Assembly (NCBI RefSeq): GCF_900090145.1
Contig: NZ_FMHI01000007.1
Coordinates: forward strand, 248,001-312,000
Length of the DNA stretch: 64,000 nucleotides
From: Streptomyces sp. WMMB 322
GTDB lineage: Bacteria > Actinomycetota > Actinomycetes > Streptomycetales > Streptomycetaceae
Reading direction: 5' to 3'
Each line of letters starts with the position of its first letter. The first letter of the stretch is position 1. This document shows positions 21,163 through 32,110 of this stretch, in pieces. The translations under genes were made by a program, and so were the position numbers. Below the pieces are notes generated by a model that made no database searches, had not been told where the DNA came from, and saw only the letters and a program-made list of their open reading frames with translations.

Positions 21163-22176
21163 ATGGCGAAGAGCACCTCGTTCAGCACGCGTGACATCGG
21201 CATAGACCTTGGCACGGCCAACACGCTTGTATACGCGCGGGGACGCGGCATCATCCTCAACGAACCGTCCGTCGTGGCGGTCGAGTCGCGCACCGGAAAA
21301 GTGCTCGCCGTAGGCACGGAAGCGAAAGAGGCAGTGGGCCGCACTCCCGGCTCCATCACTGCGACAAGGCCCCTCAAGGGCGGCGTCATCACCGATTTCG
21401 AAGCCACCGAGGGAATGCTCCGGCATTTCATCCGCGTGGCGAAGGTGGGGCGCGGCAGAGGGCCGAGGGTCGTCGTATGCGTCCCGAGCGGTGTGACGGG
21501 CGTGGAGCGCCGCGCCGTGCTGCAGACGGCCGCGCGTGCCGGTGCGCGTTCGGTGCACCTCATCGAGGAGCCGATGGCGGCCGCGATCGGTGCCGGGCTG
21601 CCCGTGCACGAGGCCCGCGGCTCGATGGTCGTCGACATCGGCGGCGGCAGCACGGAGGTCGCGATCATCTCCCTGGGCGGCACGGTCGTCACGCGCTCCG
21701 CGCGGGTCGCCGGAGACGCGCTGGACACGGCGATCGCCTCGTACATCGAGCAGAACTTCGCCATGGGGGTGGGGGAACGCACCGCGGAGGACGTGAAGAT
21801 GTCGATGGGCAGCGGGATTCCGACCCCCGTGCGCGGCCGGGACAAGGAGACCGGCATGCCCAAGACCGTGGAACTGACCGAGGACCAGATCAAGGAGGCC
21901 ACCGAGAAGCCCGTCGCGGCGATCATCGACGCGGTGCGCGCCGCCTTCGACGCCTGTCCCCCGGAGCTCTACGGCGACATCATGGAGCGCGGCATCGTCC
22001 TCACGGGCGGCGGAGCGCTGCTGCACGGACTGGACGAACGGCTGGCGAAGGAGACGGGCATGCCGGTGTTCGTCGCCGAGGAGCCGCTCAGTTGCGTGGC
22101 GGTGGGCACCGGCCGCTGTCTGGAGGAGTTCGACAAGCTGGAGAAGGTCTTCAGCGGGACGGTCCACGGGGGGTAG
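21163..22176 (+). CDS. MreB/Mbl-like actin-family protein
   Basis: 337 aa from ATG 21163 (MAKSTSFSTRDIGIDLGTANTLVY); an upstream in-frame ATG at 21049 adds an unrelated 38-residue leader. Actin-fold nucleotide motifs are intact: IGIDLGTANT (phosphate 1), MVVDIGGGSTEVAII (phosphate 2) and GIVLTGGGALLHGL (adenosine). Full family length. MreB polymerises under the membrane and, in Streptomyces, acts in spore-wall assembly rather than vegetative growth. Here it stands alone, without mreC, mreD or penicillin-binding-protein neighbours, so it is probably an additional paralogue rather than the main mreB; gene symbol withheld. Confidence 0.9.
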   Translation: MAKSTSFSTRDIGIDLGTANTLVYARGRGIILNEPSVVAVESRTGKVLAVGTEAKEAVGRTPGSITATRPLKGGVITDFEATEGMLRHFIRVAKVGRGRGPRVVVCVPSGVTGVERRAVLQTAARAGARSVHLIEEPMAAAIGAGLPVHEARGSMVVDIGGGSTEVAIISLGGTVVTRSARVAGDALDTAIASYIEQNFAMGVGERTAEDVKMSMGSGIPTPVRGRDKETGMPKTVELTEDQIKEATEKPVAAIIDAVRAAFDACPPELYGDIMERGIVLTGGGALLHGLDERLAKETGMPVFVAEEPLSCVAVGTGRCLEEFDKLEKVFSGTVHGG

Positions 22177-22200
22177 TTCTCCCCGGAGTCCGGCTGTGGC

Positions 22201-22217
22201 GGCGGGCCTCGCCCGCC
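22201..22217. terminator. Short hairpin between convergent mreB-like and mnmA genes
   Basis: GGCGGGC and GCCCGCC flank a 3-nt loop, 25 bp after the mreB-like stop. Weak evidence; the rest of the 138-bp gap shows nothing. Confidence 0.4.
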
Positions 22218-22314
22218 CCGCGGCCCCACGCGCCCCCTGGCCGTCTCCGCGTGGCCCGCCCGGCCGCACAGGTCGCTGCCCGGGGCAGTCCCGGCCCGTT
22301 CGCCGCGGGCAGCG

Positions 22315-23577
22315 TCACCCTCGGCTGACGCCCTTCCCCAGCGCTTCCGGCCTGGGCGCCGCCGGCCGCGCCCGCTCCGTCGTGGCGATCGTCGCAGAGC
22401 CGACGACGCGCGTGCCGTCGTAGAGGACGACCGCCTGGCCCGGGGCCACTCCGCGCACCGGTTCGGTGAAGCGGACGCGCAACTCCGCCCCGTCCGCGGC
22501 CGGTTCGGCGCTGACCTCGCACTCGCCGCCGTGCGCGCGCAGTTGGGCGGTGTAGATGCCGGGGCCGTCCGGAGGGGTGCCGCACCAGCGGGGCCTGACG
22601 GCCGTCAGGCCCGTCACGTCGAGCGAGGCCGCGGGGCCGACGGTGACCGTGTTGTCGACCGGGGAGATGTCCAGCACGTACCGCGGCTTGCCGTCGGACG
22701 CCGGGTGCCCGATGCGCAGGCCCTTGCGCTGGCCGATGGTGAAGCCGTACGCGCCCTCGTGGGTGCCGAGCTTCTCGCCGTCCTCGTCGACGATGTCGCC
22801 CTCGGACGTGCCGAGACGGTCCGCGAGGAAGCCCTGGGTGTCGCCGTCCGCGATGAAGCAGATGTCGTGGCTGTCGGGCTTCTTCGCGACAGCCAGGCCG
22901 CGCCGCTGCGCCTCTTCCCGGATCTCGTCCTTGCTGGTGAGGGTGTCGCCGAGCGGGAACATGGCGTGCGCGAGCTGCCGGGCGTCCAGCACGCCCAGCA
23001 CGTAGCTCTGGTCCTTGGCGGCGTCGCTCGCGCGGTGCAGTTCGCGGGTGCCGTCGTCGCGGGTGACGATCGTGGCGTAGTGGCCGGTGCACACGGCGTC
23101 GAAGCCGAGCGCCAGCGCCTTGTCCAGCAGCGCAGCGAATTTGATCTTCTCGTTGCAGCGCAGGCAGGGATTGGGCGTGCGGCCCGCCTCGTACTCGGCG
23201 ACGAAGTCCTCGACGACGTCCTCGCGGAAGCGTTCGGCCAGGTCCCAGACATAGAAGGGGATGCCGATGACGTCGGCGGCGCGGCGCGCGTCGCGCGAGT
23301 CCTCGATCGTGCAGCAGCCGCGGGCGCCCGTACGGAAGGACTTGGGGTTGGCGGAGAGCGCCAGGTGCACTCCGGTCACGTCGTGGCCGGCCTCCGCGGC
23401 GCGGGCGGCGGCGACCGCCGAGTCGACACCGCCGGACATGGCGGCGAGTACGCGCAGCCTCGGGGCGTCCCCGGAGGAGGGCCGGGCTGAGGTGGCGGGC
23501 CGGTGGGGGGCACCCCCGGCCGGCGGCTGGGTGGGGGCACCCCCGGCCGAAGGCTGGGGGATGGAAGCGTCAGTCAT
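22315..23577 (-). CDS. mnmA: tRNA-specific 2-thiouridylase
   Basis: 420 aa; typical MnmA is ~360-380. It adds sulfur to U34 of Lys/Glu/Gln tRNAs. The PP-loop [11 protein letters not shown] (~residue 49), the catalytic Cys in [13 protein letters not shown] and the second Cys in [14 protein letters not shown] are intact, with a C-terminal beta-barrel. About 35 extra N-terminal residues (residues ~6-40, PSAGGAP and PPAGGAP units) are encoded by a 28-bp tandem repeat, so they look like a repeat-driven extension. A cysteine desulfurase gene lies ~7 kb away at 30713 and could supply sulfur. Confidence 0.95.
   Translation of the reverse strand: MTDASIPQPSAGGAPTQPPAGGAPHRPATSARPSSGDAPRLRVLAAMSGGVDSAVAAARAAEAGHDVTGVHLALSANPKSFRTGARGCCTIEDSRDARRAADVIGIPFYVWDLAERFREDVVEDFVAEYEAGRTPNPCLRCNEKIKFAALLDKALALGFDAVCTGHYATIVTRDDGTRELHRASDAAKDQSYVLGVLDARQLAHAMFPLGDTLTSKDEIREEAQRRGLAVAKKPDSHDICFIADGDTQGFLADRLGTSEGDIVDEDGEKLGTHEGAYGFTIGQRKGLRIGHPASDGKPRYVLDISPVDNTVTVGPAASLDVTGLTAVRPRWCGTPPDGPGIYTAQLRAHGGECEVSAEPAADGAELRVRFTEPVRGVAPGQAVVLYDGTRVVGSATIATTERARPAAPRPEALGKGVSRG
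23503..23559. repeat. Two tandem ~28-bp units inside the mnmA start
   Basis: Units begin at 23503 and 23531, each a GTGGGGGCACCCCC palindrome followed by GGCCG..GGCTGGG. They are translated as the Ala/Gly/Pro-rich MnmA N-terminal extension and resemble the 31-bp units at 3271-3363. Confidence 0.8.
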
Positions 23578-23687
23578 AACCCGTCCAGAGTAGACGGAAC
23601 GGCCCGCCGAACCGCAGGCGAGTAACGGCCGCGGCCCGGTGGGGCGACGGCGGAACCGGGGCAGTGGCCGCAGGCGTTTGCAGAGGT

Positions 23688-24386
23688 ATGGGATCGATCT
23701 CTCGGCGTGCTGCGATCATCGGCGGAGGCGGTGGTGCGGTGCTCGCCGCTGCTGCTGCCCTGACCTGGGACAAGACCTCACGGCTGTGGTGGCGGCTGCC
23801 GGGGGTGGACAAACCGCGCAAGAGCGGCGAGGTCGATCAGCCGGGAGTGAGCTGGATCGCCGCCTCGGAGGCGAATCTGCGCTTCGCGGACCGGCCCGAC
23901 GACTACGTCATCGACCGCGTCGTGATCCATGTGACCCAGAGCGACTTCCGTACCGCCGTGAAGGTCTTCCGCGATCCGCTGCACGCCTCGGCCGCGCACT
24001 ACATCGTGCGGGCGAGCGACGGGCGGACGGTGCAGATGGTGCGCGAGCTGGACGTCGCCTACCACGCGGGGAACCGCGGCTACAACGAGCGGAGCATAGG
24101 CATCGAGCACGAGGGGTTCGTGGACCGCCCGCAGAACTTCACCGAGGAGATGTACCGCTCCTCGGCCGAACTCACGGCCCGCATCTGCGAGCGGTACCGC
24201 ATACCCGTCGACCGCGAGCACATCATCGGGCACAACGAGGTCCCCGGCGCCGACCACACGGACCCGGGCCGGCACTGGGACTGGAAGCGCTACATGAGCT
24301 ACGTGCGGCAGGCACGGGACGGCTCTTCCCAGAGTGCCGGGAACTCCGGGGGCTCCGGGAGTTCCGGGGGCTCCGGGAAGAGCTGA
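23688..24386 (+). CDS. Secreted N-acetylmuramoyl-L-alanine amidase (amidase_2)
   Basis: 232 aa from ATG 23688 (AGAGG just upstream); a GTG at 23664 is an alternative. The N-terminus [23 protein letters not shown] looks like a twin-arginine signal. The T7-lysozyme-type domain follows with Zn-ligand candidates in VVIHVTQ, a GIEHEG block, IIGHNEV and the DPGRHWDW end. It should cleave the amide between muramic acid and the stem peptide outside the cell. The C-terminus is a flexible Gly/Ser repeat. It converges with the penicillin-acylase-family gene with only 32 bp between. Confidence 0.88.
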   Translation: MGSISRRAAIIGGGGGAVLAAAAALTWDKTSRLWWRLPGVDKPRKSGEVDQPGVSWIAASEANLRFADRPDDYVIDRVVIHVTQSDFRTAVKVFRDPLHASAAHYIVRASDGRTVQMVRELDVAYHAGNRGYNERSIGIEHEGFVDRPQNFTEEMYRSSAELTARICERYRIPVDREHIIGHNEVPGADHTDPGRHWDWKRYMSYVRQARDGSSQSAGNSGGSGSSGGSGKS

Positions 24387-24418
24387 GCCATGCGCACCTG
24401 CCGCAGCGGGACCGGCGC

Positions 24419-27268
24419 TCAGCGGCGGGCGGGGAACTCCACCACCTGCTGATAGGTGGGCCGGTTCTGCCACGCTATCCGCGGAACCGTGATGCCGCCC
24501 ATGGCCCGGTGCACTATCGAGTCGGCGCAGACCTGGTCACCCGGTTCGCACTCGTCGTCCCCGGGGTACGTCTCCTCGGCCGGGGTCGCGGCCGCCTCGG
24601 ACAGCGTCGTCAGGAGCATCTCCCGGCACTCGGCGAGCGAACCTCCGCCGCAGTACGGCCTGTCGAGCGGTGAGGCGACCGCCTCGCCCTGCACGCTGCG
24701 CAGGTCCTTCTGGACGAAGGACCACCAGCCGGTCTGGAACGACGACCCCTTGTGGGGCTGGCCGGCCCCCACTCCGCCGCCGGAGCCGCCGCTGCCGTTC
24801 TGGCCGCCGGAGGGCGACTCGTTGACCGACGCGAGCGAGGTCAGCGACGTGTACAGGTCGTCACCCAGCACGGGCTTGAACTGGCCCTCCACCAGCAGAG
24901 GCCACCAGACGTCCAGCACCCGCGCGGCTTCCGCGTGCTCGTAGGTGCCGTCGTCCTTCGCGGCTTCGAGGCGCTGCGAACCCGATTCCTTCCACGCGCG
25001 CAACTGCTTGATTGTTCGGGCGAGTTCAGGGTCGGTGACCTCGGACTCGCCGATGACGTCGAGGAGTTCGGGCAGCACCTTCTCGGCGCGCAGGTCGACG
25101 GCCGCCGCCTCCTCCATGGCCTGGACGAGCTTCGCGCGCGTCACGGAGCCTTCCTTCACGAGCGCCCCGACGCGGGTGTCGAGCAGATCCCCCCTGTGCA
25201 CGGGCCCGTTGGCCCAGCCGGCGGAGTAGCTCTCGGCCTGCTTGTTGTTCCAGTTGACGAAGTAGCCCTGGTCGACGGACTGCGGATGCTCGGCGGGAGG
25301 CGTGACGGCGGAGGTGTTGGCCTCCGGGTCCCAGTCCTTCCACTCGTACGCCTTCTCCGCCCGTATCGGCTGGTCCGGGTCGGTGTCCTTCGAACGGACG
25401 GGATTGTCACCGGAGTTGAAGTAGGCGGTGTGGTCGGCGTCCGCGTAGAACCAGTTGAAGGTGTAGCCGATGTCCTGCGCGGCCTTCTGGAAGCTGCGCG
25501 CCGAGGTGATGGCCGACGGGTCGTTGAACTTCTGGAAGCCGATCACCGAGTCGGCGTCGTGGTGGTACGTCGAGCGCAGCGCGGTGAACGCGACCGGCTT
25601 GCCGTCCACCGTGCCCGTGTGACTGACCAGCCCGTACGCCGAGCGCAGTGTCACCACGTCGTACGAGCCGGCCTTCGTGCCGTCCGCGAGCGTGGGCTTC
25701 CACTCGTTGTGCCGGGAGAGCTTCTCGAAGGGTGTGCACTTCCCGCGCAGCATGTAGCTCTGCGATTCGGTGGTGGGTTCGGCGCCCGACTCCTCGCACA
25801 GTTCGACGGCGAAGGTGTCGGTGATGTCCTGGCCCGCGGAAGTGGCGCTCCACGAGTAGTCCAGGCCGCGGCCGAGTTCCACGTAGAAGCTCAGCCCCGG
25901 GAAGGAGGCGCCGCGCGAACGCAGCCCCGGCCCGTCGAGTTCCTGCACCATCATGATCTGCGGCGAGTAGTAGCCGGTCTGGGGGCCGAAGACGGCGACG
26001 GGATTTCCGGAAGCGGTGTGCTTGCCGGAGACCATCAGGGCGTTGGACATGCCCTTCTTCGCGGTGATGAGGTCGCCGGGCAGCACGCCGTCCGGCTTCG
26101 CTCCGCCGTCCTTGCCCGTCTTCTTCCTCGCGGAGGCTCCGGCGCCCTCCTCGTTCTGCGAGTGGTCGAACGCCGTGACCGAGCCGCTCTCGGGGGTGGC
26201 CACTCCGCGCGGGTTCCGCGGGGACTGCGCGTACGGAAACTCCTTGCCGTGCACGGTCGTTGTGGCGCCGGCGTCGTTCTGCGCACGCCAGGCCGTGTAC
26301 GCCTTCTCGCCGCCGGCATCTCCGTACTGCTTCTGGAACGCCAGCTTGGCGAGCGCGTTGCCGACTTCGCCGCCGCCTCCGTTGCCGAAGATGGCACCGA
26401 TGACGGACGCGATGGCGACGACGTCCGTGACGGTGAAGTCCTTGATCTTCGAGCCGTTGCCCGTGAGGACGTACTCGCCGGGGTGGTTGAGCGCGCCGAG
26501 GGTGTCGTCGACGAAGGCGTTGAGCCCGCTGACGTAGTCCTTGATGTCCTGGTAGGCCTGTGCGCCCCGCTCGCCGGAGTCGCGGATGCGCTCCACCTGA
26601 GCCTGGAGATCGTCCTCGGTGTAAGGGGCGACGGCCCACAGGCTCTGTTCGAGCTCGCGGTTGCCCTCCGCGCCGCCGGCGAAGGACGACAACTGGCCCC
26701 GTCCGACGTGCCGCAGGACGTCGATCAGCCACAACCGGTCCTGACCCGCTGCGTATCCGGCGCCGAACTCCGTCCCGGAACGGGTCGTGCCCTTGATGTG
26801 CGGCGTGCCGGTGGCCTTGTCGCGCGTGATGGTCACGTCCGCGCGGGGCTTCTTGACGCTCTCCACCTGGTCCTCGGGCACGCCGAAGGAGGCGTCGTTG
26901 AAGTAGTCGGAGAGCTTTTCGTCGCTCAGGCCCGAGTACTCGTGCAACAGCTTGTCGTACGGGCCGAGTTGGTCCGCCGAGTGCTTGGGCCGGGTGCCGA
27001 CGGCCTTGTGCAGCAGGATCTCCACCAGGCTGGCGTGGCCGTTCTGCCCGGCGGGGAGGATGTCGCGGCACTGGCCCCCGCACGGGTCCTGCGCGGCCAG
27101 CGCCGCGGCCTTCTCCGCGGCTGTGGCTTCCGCCCCGGCTGCGAACGCGGGTGAGCCGCCCAGGAGCGGGGCGAGCAGCGCGGCAGCGGCGACGGCGGCG
27201 AGCACGCCGCGCAGCCCCGCGGACCGGCTTCTTCTGGAACCTCCGGACGACGCACGGGAGTTGATCAC
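24419..27268 (-). CDS. Secreted penicillin acylase family protein (Ntn-hydrolase)
   Basis: 949 aa, at the large end of the family (usually 750-850). A signal peptide (basic start, then VLAAVAAAALLAPLLGG, cleavage near AFAAGAEA) precedes an alpha chain, a spacer and a beta chain. The expected self-cleavage site with the N-terminal nucleophile is visible at GMSNALMVSGKH (Ser of MSN, about residue 410). Family members hydrolyse acylated amides such as beta-lactams, acyl-homoserine lactones or cyclic lipopeptides; the substrate is not predictable here. A Gly/Ser-rich loop (NGSGGSGGGVGAG) lies near residue 825. AGGAGAT precedes the ATG. Monocistronic, with 199 bp upstream before the next gene. Confidence 0.92.
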   Translation of the reverse strand: MINSRASSGGSRRSRSAGLRGVLAAVAAAALLAPLLGGSPAFAAGAEATAAEKAAALAAQDPCGGQCRDILPAGQNGHASLVEILLHKAVGTRPKHSADQLGPYDKLLHEYSGLSDEKLSDYFNDASFGVPEDQVESVKKPRADVTITRDKATGTPHIKGTTRSGTEFGAGYAAGQDRLWLIDVLRHVGRGQLSSFAGGAEGNRELEQSLWAVAPYTEDDLQAQVERIRDSGERGAQAYQDIKDYVSGLNAFVDDTLGALNHPGEYVLTGNGSKIKDFTVTDVVAIASVIGAIFGNGGGGEVGNALAKLAFQKQYGDAGGEKAYTAWRAQNDAGATTTVHGKEFPYAQSPRNPRGVATPESGSVTAFDHSQNEEGAGASARKKTGKDGGAKPDGVLPGDLITAKKGMSNALMVSGKHTASGNPVAVFGPQTGYYSPQIMMVQELDGPGLRSRGASFPGLSFYVELGRGLDYSWSATSAGQDITDTFAVELCEESGAEPTTESQSYMLRGKCTPFEKLSRHNEWKPTLADGTKAGSYDVVTLRSAYGLVSHTGTVDGKPVAFTALRSTYHHDADSVIGFQKFNDPSAITSARSFQKAAQDIGYTFNWFYADADHTAYFNSGDNPVRSKDTDPDQPIRAEKAYEWKDWDPEANTSAVTPPAEHPQSVDQGYFVNWNNKQAESYSAGWANGPVHRGDLLDTRVGALVKEGSVTRAKLVQAMEEAAAVDLRAEKVLPELLDVIGESEVTDPELARTIKQLRAWKESGSQRLEAAKDDGTYEHAEAARVLDVWWPLLVEGQFKPVLGDDLYTSLTSLASVNESPSGGQNGSGGSGGGVGAGQPHKGSSFQTGWWSFVQKDLRSVQGEAVASPLDRPYCGGGSLAECREMLLTTLSEAAATPAEETYPGDDECEPGDQVCADSIVHRAMGGITVPRIAWQNRPTYQQVVEFPARR

Positions 27269-27467
27269 CGGTATCTCCTGTGGGGGTGAGAAGCGGCAGC
27301 GTGCGACGAACGTTAACCCCCGGTACTACTCCTGGGTAGAGGGCCGGTCGACGGTATTCCGGCCGGGACCGGAATCGTCTCGTTCTCGTGGTGCTGCGGA
27401 CGCGGTACCGGGGACCTGCCGGCCCGGCGGCGGGCGCACTGCCCGGCCGACGCCGCAGCTGGCCGGT

Positions 27468-29152
<1,685 letters not shown>

Positions 29153-29156
<4 letters not shown>

Positions 29157-30535
29157 GGTCTTCTCTCGTCCTTCACAGTCGCGGGAGCCGGGACGTCGGT
29201 GTATCTGCTCAGCAGCCACAGGCTCACGAGCGCGAGCACGGCGGGCAGCACGCTCATCCCCAGGACGATTCCGGTCAGTGCCGAGGCGGGCTGGTCCACG
29301 GCGTGCGCCGCGTCGGAGGAGCGGAAGCCGCTGACGGCCAGCACCGCGGCGAAGGCGCCCGCGCCGAGCGCGAAGGCCAGCGTCTCCACCGCCGTCCACA
29401 GGCCGGTGAAGGTGGCGGCGCGCTGCCGTCCCGTACGTACGGCATCGGCGGCGAGGTTGTCCGCGAGCATGCGCAGCGGCAGCAACTGCATTCCCCCGTA
29501 GGCGATTCCGACCGAAGCGATCGTCGCGTACGCGGGCCACGCGCCGGCCCAGGGCGTGAGGACGAGCACGACCGTCGCGCCGAGGAACACCCAAGAGGCG
29601 CAGAACTGCGCGTACTTGACGCCACGCGCCCGCGCGAGCCGGTTCCACAGCGGCATGACGAGCGCCAGAGGGCCGATCATGCACACGAACAGGGGTGTGA
29701 CGGCGCTCGCCGAACCCAGGACGTAGGTGGCGAAGTACTGAACACCCGCGAGCATCACGCCGATTGCGAGCGCCTGCACCGCCCACATTCCGGCCAGGTA
29801 CAGGAACGGCCTGTTGCTGCGGGCAGCGGTGAGCTGTGCCCGCAGCGAGGGCTCGGCGGTGGTGTGGGAGACCGCCGGTGCCTTACGAGTGCCGTGCCAC
29901 GCCGCGAGCATCCCGAAGGCCAGCACGGCCGCCACGGCCACGCCCATCAGCCGGTAGCTGCCCGGGGTGTCGCCTCCCGCGTGCGCGATGGCGGGCGCCG
30001 CCGCACCCGACAGCAGGATCGCCACACCGAGGAAACCGACCCGCCAGGCGAGCAGTCTGCCGCGCTCGCCGCTGTCGTGCGTCAACTCCGCGGGCATCGC
30101 CACATACGGCACCTGGAAGACGGCGTAGGACGTCGCGGCCAGGAGGAAGAGCACCGCCACGTACGCGGCCGCGGCCGTGCCGCGCACCGGGGGCGCCGCG
30201 AAGATCAGCGCGAACAGCGGCGGCAGCGTCAGCGCGCCCGCCAGCAGGAACGGGCGGCGCGGCCCTCCGCGCAGCCGGCTGCGGTCGCAGACGGCGCCGA
30301 CGACCGGATTGACGAGTACGTCCCAGGCCTTGGGGAGGAAGAGCGCGACGCCCGCAAGCGCCGCCGGGACGGCCATGACGTTGGTGAGGTAGTAGAGCAG
30401 CAGCAGTCCGGGAACGGTGGGGAACGTCCCGGTGCACAGCGACCCGAGCCCGTATCCGAGGCGCACCGAAGCGGGCAGCGGTGCGCTCACGGCGGGGGCC
30501 GGTGAGTGCGCGTGATCCCGTGGTCCACCGCCCAC
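29153..30535 (-). CDS. GPH-type sugar:cation symporter (MFS)
   Basis: 460 aa from GTG 30535, which has GGAG six bases upstream; a GTG at 30598 is possible but lacks a ribosome site. About twelve hydrophobic segments. Early features LGYGLGSLCTG, the KAWDVLVNPVVGAVCDRSR block and GPRRPFLLAG in the first cytoplasmic loop are typical of glycoside-pentoside-hexuronide:cation symporters. Likely imports a sugar or a related small molecule with a cation. Its stop overlaps the TTG start of the PLP decarboxylase, so transporter and enzyme are co-expressed. Confidence 0.88.
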
Positions 30536-30712
30536 CGCACTCTCCTTCACCGCAGCCGTGACGCGGGCGTGCCGCTCGTCGACCGGTGCGCGGCGCACCG
30601 GTCGGGTGCCTCAGTCAACGGCACGACCGGCCGGGCGTTCCAGACGGTGATCGGGAAAAGCGCCGACCGCGCGAAGGCGGCACCGCCGCGGTGGAGAGGA
30701 CCCGGCAGCCGT

Positions 30713-31891
30713 TCAGCTCAGCCCGGCGCCGCGGGCCCGCTCGACGGCCGGGCCGATCGCGCCCGCCAGCGCCTCCACGTCCGCCTCCGTAGAGGTGTGC
30801 CCCAGCGAGAAGCGCAGCGTGCCCCGCGCGAGGTCCGGCTCGGCGCCCGCGGCGAGCAGCACGTGGCTCGGCTGGGCGATCCCGGCCGTGCACGCGGAGC
30901 CCGTCGAGCACTCGATGCCCTGCGCGTCGAGCAGGAGCAGCAGCGAGTCGCCCTCGCAGCCGGGGAAGGAGAAGTGCGCGTTGCCGGGCAGGCGCCCCGC
31001 CGGGTCCGGGTCGCCGTTGAGCACCGCGTCGGGAACCTCCGTGCGCACGCGCTCGATCAGCTTGTCCCGCAGGGCACCGGTCTCCCGCTCGAAGGCCGTG
31101 CGCCGCTCGGCGGCCAGTTCGGCCGCGGTGGCGAAGGCGGCGACAGCGGGCACGTCCAGCGTGCCGGAACGCACGTCGCGCTCCTGGCCCCCGCCGTGCA
31201 GCAGCGGCACGGGCGTGTGCTCCCGGCGCAGCAGCAGCGCGCCCACCCCGTAGGGACCGCCGATCTTGTGCCCTGTCAGCGTCAGCGCGGCGAGCCCGGA
31301 CGCGGCGAAGTCCACCTCGGCCTGACCCACGGCCTGCACCGCGTCCGAGTGCAGCGGCACGCCGAACTCCTCGGCTGCGGCGGCCAGTTCAGCCACCGGC
31401 ATGACCGTGCCGATCTCGTTGTTCGCCCACATCACGGTGGCCAGGGCAACGCTGCCCGGGTCGCGCGCGACGGCGTCACGCAGCGCCCGCGCGTGCACCC
31501 TGCCGAACTCGTCGACGGGCAGCCACTCCACGTCCGCGCCCTCGTGCTCGGCGAGCCAGTGGAGCGTGTCCAGGACCGCGTGATGCTCGACGGGGCTGGC
31601 GAGGATGCGCGTACGGGCCGGGTCCGCGTCCCTGCGCGACCAGTACAGGCCCTTGACGGCAAGGTTGTCGGCCTCGGTTCCGCCCGCCGTGAAGACGACC
31701 TCGCTGGGCCGCGCACCGAGAGAGGCGGCAAGCGCTTCTCTGGCCTCCTCGACGGTGCGCCGCGCGCGCCGCCCGGAGCCGTGCAGCGACGAGGCGTTGC
31801 CGGTGACGGCGAGTTGGGCGGTCATCGTCCGGACCGCCTCGGGGAACATGGGCGTCGTGGCGGCGTGATCGAGGTAGGCGGAGCGGGCCAT
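30713..31891 (-). CDS. Cysteine desulfurase, NifS/IscS-like
   Basis: 392 aa. Class V PLP enzyme removing sulfur from cysteine. Seen: [10 protein letters not shown] start, [15 protein letters not shown], the PLP Lys in [17 protein letters not shown] (~residue 205), [13 protein letters not shown] and the active Cys in [12 protein letters not shown] (~residue 330). The short cysteine-loop with SSACTAG-type sequence fits group I desulfurases. In Streptomyces a desulfurase of this kind lies near mnmA and is thought to supply tRNA thiolation; here ~7 kb of other genes separate them. The start is 219 bp from the divergent membrane-protein gene. Confidence 0.94.
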   Translation of the reverse strand: MARSAYLDHAATTPMFPEAVRTMTAQLAVTGNASSLHGSGRRARRTVEEAREALAASLGARPSEVVFTAGGTEADNLAVKGLYWSRRDADPARTRILASPVEHHAVLDTLHWLAEHEGADVEWLPVDEFGRVHARALRDAVARDPGSVALATVMWANNEIGTVMPVAELAAAAEEFGVPLHSDAVQAVGQAEVDFAASGLAALTLTGHKIGGPYGVGALLLRREHTPVPLLHGGGQERDVRSGTLDVPAVAAFATAAELAAERRTAFERETGALRDKLIERVRTEVPDAVLNGDPDPAGRLPGNAHFSFPGCEGDSLLLLLDAQGIECSTGSACTAGIAQPSHVLLAAGAEPDLARGTLRFSLGHTSTEADVEALAGAIGPAVERARGAGLS

Positions 31892-32110
31892 GATTCCTCG
31901 ATTCTACGTACGTACGGGGCAGCTGCGTGCGTCGGGAAGGCGCGGCCGGCCACCGCGGGCGGCATCGGCCCGAACCCGCCCGACTGTTACTGTTCCGGCA
32001 CCGCTACCGCGGGCGACGGCCCGGAGGACAGTCCGTCACAACATCCGTGCGTGCGGCCGTATTCCACGTGGGCGCAGGACCACGGAAGAACAGGGCAGGG
32101 GGGCGTGGCG

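Noticed and set aside
24752..27154. 800-aa plus-strand frame opposite the penicillin-acylase-family gene
   Set aside because: Antisense shadow; the opposite strand has signal peptide and catalytic motif.
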